IMG/VR virus record: IMGVR_UViG_3300005529_000101
Span: 1 to 23,035 of that record
Source: a virus
Length of the DNA: 23,035 bases
Strand: one strand, 5' to 3'
The first letter of the stretch is position 1. Every line of letters begins with the position of its first letter. Shown here in pieces: positions 19,538-23,035 of the stretch. The notes beneath the pieces were generated by a model that did not search any database, had not been told where the DNA came from, and worked only from the letters and a program-made list of their open reading frames with translations. A program made the position numbers and the translations under genes.

Positions 19538-22148
19538 AGCCAAGATCGTCGTATCGGCGCAAGACGACGGAGCGGTCGACCTGTTCGCGCGGTTGACTAA
19601 CGGCCTGAACGAACTCGGGTCCAGCTTTGTGGCCCGTGTCGCCGAGGGTGTGCTCCTGCGCGACGCGATCCGCGAAGTCATCAACGTCGTGAAGGAGGGC
19701 ATCGACGCCTTCCCTGATCTCGTCAAGCACACCATCGAGACGGGCAACTCGTTGTACGAGATGTCGCTCAAAACGGGCGCGTCGGTCGAGAACCTCTCGG
19801 CGCTTCGCTATGTCGCGTCCCAGACCGGCATCGACTTCGATTCGTTCGGTAACACCCTCTACAAGATGGAGGTCGCCCTCGGGTCGAGCGGTCAGAAGGC
19901 GGACGAGCTTCAGAAACATCTCGATCTCCTTGGTCTGAACATGCAGACCCTGAAGAACGAGAAGCCGGACGAGGCCTTCATCGACATCATGTCGGCGCTC
20001 GAAGAGATTCCGAATCGCGCCGATCAGGCCGCGATCGGGATGGCGGTGTTCGGTAAGGGCTTTAAGGACATGGCGGGCCTGACCCAGGAGAGCATCACGG
20101 ACCTGATTCAGGAAGCGAATGATCTCGGGTTGGTCATGTCGACCGAAACGGCGGCGGCCGCGCACGCCGCGGAGATCGGATTCAAGTCGTTCCAGATGCA
20201 GCTCGAGGCGGTCGGCATGGAAGTGGGCGCGACCGTCCTGCCAGCGCTCGTCGCGCTGATGAAGCTGCTGTCGGGCGAATTTCACGACGGCGTCGAAGCC
20301 GCTGGGCATCCAGTCATCGACCTCAAGGCGAACGTCGAGGCCGTGATCATGAAGATGCTCGACTGGTCGACCGTGGCGATCGACACCGCACAGTTCCTCG
20401 ACAACGCCTTCCAAGGTACGAAGGCGATGCTGTTCGACATCGAAGCGAAGATCGTCGGGGTCGCCTCCGCATTCGTCGGGTTCCTCCAGTCGGCGGTCGA
20501 CGCGGCAAACAAGATCCCGGGCATGCGCGGCGATTTCGATGGGCTGTCGCATTCACTGCAGGACGCGAACACCTGGATCACCGGTTTCCAGCAAGGGCTG
20601 CGCGCGGAGAGCGATGGCGCGCTCGATGCCGCGGCGAAACACGCGCAGCTGTTTGACGGCCTCCGCGCCGGCGTCGCCGACGTGAAGAGCAATTTTCACG
20701 ACGGGTTCACGAAGGCCGTTGATGAGATCGCCGACTTCGCGGATAAGAGCCACAACGCATACGGTGGGATCGGAAGCGACGTCGAGGGCGGAAAAGACAA
20801 GGTCGATAAGTTCGCAAACGCGTGGGCGAATCTGAACTCCATCGGCGAGAGCGTTGAGGACACGGTCTCGCAGATCAACCCGACGCTCGTCGACCAAATC
20901 TCCTACTACATCGAGGCCGGAGCGAAGGTGAGTGACCTCGCCGAAGCCTACTCCGATGTGTTGACGCCGGCGCAGGTCGAGGCGATCGACAAGCTTGTGA
21001 GGGGCAACGAGCGCTACGCACGGTCGTGGCAAGCCACTGAAGCGACGATCAGCCGCGTATGGGACGACGCCTTCGCCAGAGAGCAAGAGAACGGGCTCCG
21101 CGGCCTGGACCTCGAGCTGGCCAGACTCTCGCGCCAGGAGCAAGGAGAAAAAGACGCGGCGGCCAAGAAGATCACCGATGAGACGCAGCTCCAAGAGATG
21201 CTCGCGGCGATCGATGCGAAGTACGACGGGCTGCGCGCGGACGCGAAGACGAAGAACGACCAGCAGGTCGCCGACAAGACGGACGCGCTCTGGTTGCAGT
21301 ACTACGACAACGTCGGGAAGAAAACGCTCAGCACGACCGAGTACCAGATCGCGCAGGTGCAGCGCTGGTATGACAACGAGGTCGACAAGGCCATCAAGGC
21401 CGGCATCGTTGATCAGGGCTACTACGACGCGCTCTCGGCACTGGCCGACGTGAAGATGCATGACGTCTATCTGGCGAATGATCGATACGCGCAGGACACG
21501 CGAAAGCTTCTCGATGACCTCACGAACGGCAAAGGTGGCTGGTCTGACACGTTCGCGACGATCCTGTCGAAGACCGGCGACTTTCACCAGGCGGCGGCCG
21601 GCATCTTCGGCCTGTTGAAGACAGACGTCGAAAAGATCTTTGCCGACATGCTCTCGAACGTCCTCCAGGGGTTCTTCGCGCCGCTCGAATCGCAGCTCGG
21701 GTCGCTGCTGGCGAAGCTCGCCGGCATCGGTGGCGGTGGTGGCTTTTGGGGGTTCCTGGGCAGCCTCCTGCCTGGCGCGAGCGGCAGCTCAGGAGGACCT
21801 GGCGAGAATCCCAACGATGACGCCGAGGGCGGCATCATTCAGGCGTTCGGCGACGGCGGACGCGTCTATCCGTTGTCGGTGTTTGCGCCGCGAGGCTCCG
21901 ACACGGTGCCAGCGATGCTCACGCCCGGTGAACGCGTGCTCACCGTGGCTGACACGCAGACATTTGATCGCGCCGGTGGCGTATCAGCGCTCCGGAGCGG
22001 CACGCTCGGCGGGCTGTCAACCGCCGATCTCCACTCGGCCATGCACAGCGCGGTGTCGGCCGCGATGAAGCCGTTCATCGACATGATGCAGGTGCAGTTC
22101 CGATCGCTGCCTGGTGACCTTCGACACGCGATGCGAGGCGCACGATGA
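19530..22148 (+). CDS. Tape measure protein (H-like)
   Basis: The 872-residue product is the longest in the window and follows the chaperones, as expected for the protein that sets tail length. It is long and helical. Residues about 80-200 resemble the phage tail tape-measure domain (K-T-G-A-S-V-E-N-L-S-A-L-R, then F-G-K-G-F-K-D-M). A hydrophobic, Gly-rich stretch (A-G-I-G-G-G-G-G-F-W-G-F-L-G) comes near residue 735. The C-terminus has G-G-R-V-Y-P and G-S-D-T-V-P-A-M-L-T-P-G-E-R-V-L-T, a common tape-measure ending. Lambda gpH is 853 residues, so a tail of roughly similar length is a reasonable inference. Confidence 0.93.
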   Translation: MAEAKIVVSAQDDGAVDLFARLTNGLNELGSSFVARVAEGVLLRDAIREVINVVKEGIDAFPDLVKHTIETGNSLYEMSLKTGASVENLSALRYVASQTGIDFDSFGNTLYKMEVALGSSGQKADELQKHLDLLGLNMQTLKNEKPDEAFIDIMSALEEIPNRADQAAIGMAVFGKGFKDMAGLTQESITDLIQEANDLGLVMSTETAAAAHAAEIGFKSFQMQLEAVGMEVGATVLPALVALMKLLSGEFHDGVEAAGHPVIDLKANVEAVIMKMLDWSTVAIDTAQFLDNAFQGTKAMLFDIEAKIVGVASAFVGFLQSAVDAANKIPGMRGDFDGLSHSLQDANTWITGFQQGLRAESDGALDAAAKHAQLFDGLRAGVADVKSNFHDGFTKAVDEIADFADKSHNAYGGIGSDVEGGKDKVDKFANAWANLNSIGESVEDTVSQINPTLVDQISYYIEAGAKVSDLAEAYSDVLTPAQVEAIDKLVRGNERYARSWQATEATISRVWDDAFAREQENGLRGLDLELARLSRQEQGEKDAAAKKITDETQLQEMLAAIDAKYDGLRADAKTKNDQQVADKTDALWLQYYDNVGKKTLSTTEYQIAQVQRWYDNEVDKAIKAGIVDQGYYDALSALADVKMHDVYLANDRYAQDTRKLLDDLTNGKGGWSDTFATILSKTGDFHQAAAGIFGLLKTDVEKIFADMLSNVLQGFFAPLESQLGSLLAKLAGIGGGGGFWGFLGSLLPGASGSSGGPGENPNDDAEGGIIQAFGDGGRVYPLSVFAPRGSDTVPAMLTPGERVLTVADTQTFDRAGGVSALRSGTLGGLSTADLHSAMHSAVSAAMKPFIDMMQVQFRSLPGDLRHAMRGAR

Positions 22149-23035
22149 GCCTGACGCTGGTGCACGCCTTCGTTTCCGCGAAGTCAGACGGTTCTGACGC
22201 GACCCTCGTCCAGCCATCGAATTGGAACGCCGCGCACAAGCTCGCCGGCGCGACGACGGGCGACATCCTCGTCGCGACCAACACTACGACGCTCGGCGCG
22301 ATCACGGCCGCGCAAGGCGTGCTGGTGTGCGCTGGTGCCGGCACGATCGCGTCGTTTTCGATGTCGCCGTCGCTGACATCACTGACGCTCGCCACAGCGC
22401 TGACGCCGGCGAACGGCGGCATCGGCGCGTTGACGAACTTCGCCGTGGGCGATCTCTTGTACGCGAGCGGCACGGCGACACTCGCGAAGCTCGCCGACGT
22501 CGCCATAGGATCGGTTCTCGTGTCGGGTGGTGTCGGTGCGGCGCCAGCGTGGAGCGCGACGCCGACGCTGACGAGCGTCACGACGACCGATCTGTATGGC
22601 GGCGGATCGACCGCCTCGTTCCCGCGGTGGAAGCGCAACGCGACGGCGTGGGATGCGAGGCTGGCGGACGACTCGGCCTACGCGGGGATCAACGTCGCAG
22701 CCATTACAAGCACATCGCTGGCGATCGGCACGAACCCGGCCAGCGCGGGCGCCGTGCGATTGCCGAACGACACCGGCGGCGCGATCGTGATTCGGAATAC
22801 CGCGAACACGGCCGACTTCCAGGTGCTCTACGTCGACACGTCCGATCGATTGATCGTCGGTGGCGCTGGCGGCGGCTCGCTGTCGGCGATCGTTTTCCGC
22901 ATGAACGGCACCACCTACGGCTCGATCGGCCAAGGTGGCGGCGGCACGATCTCGCTCGGCAATACCGGAGCCATCCAGTTCAACGGCTCGTCGAACTGGA
23001 ACAACATCGCTGACGGGCAGTGGCAGCTGACGAAT
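22145..23035 (+). CDS. Fibre-like or distal tail protein, 5' part (3' end outside window)
   Basis: The frame starts at ATG 22145, which overlaps the tape-measure stop (ATGA), and stays open to the right edge (297 codons). It begins M-S-L-T-L-V-H-A-F-V-S-A-K-S-D-G and soon has N-W-N-A-A-H-K-L-A-G-A. The centre has G-G-I-G-A-L-T-N-F-A-V-G-D-L-L-Y-A-S-G and P-A-W-S-A-T-P, motifs repeated in many phage fibre and surface proteins. The rest is Gly/Ser/Thr/Ala-rich with short strands, compatible with a beta-helix. It probably faces the host surface. The position directly after the tape measure would more usually hold a distal tail protein, so the exact name is open. Confidence 0.7.
   Translation, partial: MSLTLVHAFVSAKSDGSDATLVQPSNWNAAHKLAGATTGDILVATNTTTLGAITAAQGVLVCAGAGTIASFSMSPSLTSLTLATALTPANGGIGALTNFAVGDLLYASGTATLAKLADVAIGSVLVSGGVGAAPAWSATPTLTSVTTTDLYGGGSTASFPRWKRNATAWDARLADDSAYAGINVAAITSTSLAIGTNPASAGAVRLPNDTGGAIVIRNTANTADFQVLYVDTSDRLIVGGAGGGSLSAIVFRMNGTTYGSIGQGGGGTISLGNTGAIQFNGSSNWNNIADGQWQLTN

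Noticed and set aside
19326-21587. Two long minus-strand frames (19326-20552 and 20553-21587)
   Set aside because: Both lie mostly opposite the tape measure gene and mirror its codon pattern; no recognisable domain.
22222-23013. 263-codon + strand frame inside the last gene
   Set aside because: Almost entirely Arg/His/Asp. The frame beginning at 22145 has fibre-like motifs and stays open to the edge.
1-23035. tRNA, rRNA, insertion sequence, integrase or attachment site
   Set aside because: I saw no cloverleaf-like sequence, transposase, recombinase motif or flanking duplication. Short or diverged examples could be missed by eye.

Overview
The window is one continuous stretch of a tailed-phage (Caudoviricetes, siphovirus-type) genome or prophage. 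The DNA is strongly GC-rich and CpG-rich by eye. Every supportable gene is on the + strand, with gaps of at most about 150 bp. No bacterial housekeeping gene, tRNA, rRNA, integrase or lysis gene is visible, so the host cannot be named. A high-GC bacterium is likely from base composition, and that is inference only.

Left third (about 1-7515), DNA metabolism and modification. It opens inside the C-terminal part of a replication-type protein. A chain of short, translationally coupled genes follows: a Cys/His zinc-knuckle protein, a DUF4031-like protein, a RusA-like resolvase apparently run together with a small HTH protein, a sliding-clamp-like protein with a basic tail, an HD-domain hydrolase, two zinc-ribbon proteins, a small hypothetical, an ASCH-domain protein, another small hypothetical, a very unusual 507-aa repeat protein with DNA-methyltransferase-like ends, an MT-A70 adenine methyltransferase, and a double zinc-ribbon protein. 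Almost every stop overlaps the next start (ATGA, GTGA or TGATG), so this part probably behaves as one operon.

Junction (7516-7593). Six exact GGTGGTC copies in 51 bp lie just before the small terminase subunit. They are a candidate packaging site or operator.

Right two thirds (7594-23035), packaging and virion assembly in nearly phage-lambda order: small terminase (Nu1-like), GpA-type large terminase, gpW-like head-tail joining protein, portal (gpB-like), S78 prohead protease, major capsid protein, DUF2190-type decoration protein, FII-like joining protein, Z-like minor tail protein, U-like tail terminator, a small hypothetical, major tail tube protein (V), tail assembly chaperones G and G-T, 872-aa tape measure (H), and the start of a fibre-like or distal tail protein. 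Two small DNA-binding proteins are inserted into this order: an XRE-type HTH after the terminase and a ribbon-helix-helix after the portal. The G/G-T pair carries a textbook -1 frameshift heptamer, A_AAA_AAC at 19088-19094, followed by an 8-bp hairpin. The shifted frame is open for 147 codons and holds a four-cysteine motif.

The strongest candidates for something undescribed are the repeat protein at 5025-6548 (seven about 40-residue units ending in ADPR, between a methyltransferase-like N-terminus and a C5-methyltransferase-like C-terminus, with the catalytic motifs missing), the GGTGGTC array, and a major capsid protein whose N-terminus has two hydrophobic, membrane-like segments. All family calls were made by eye from motifs; no database search was run.
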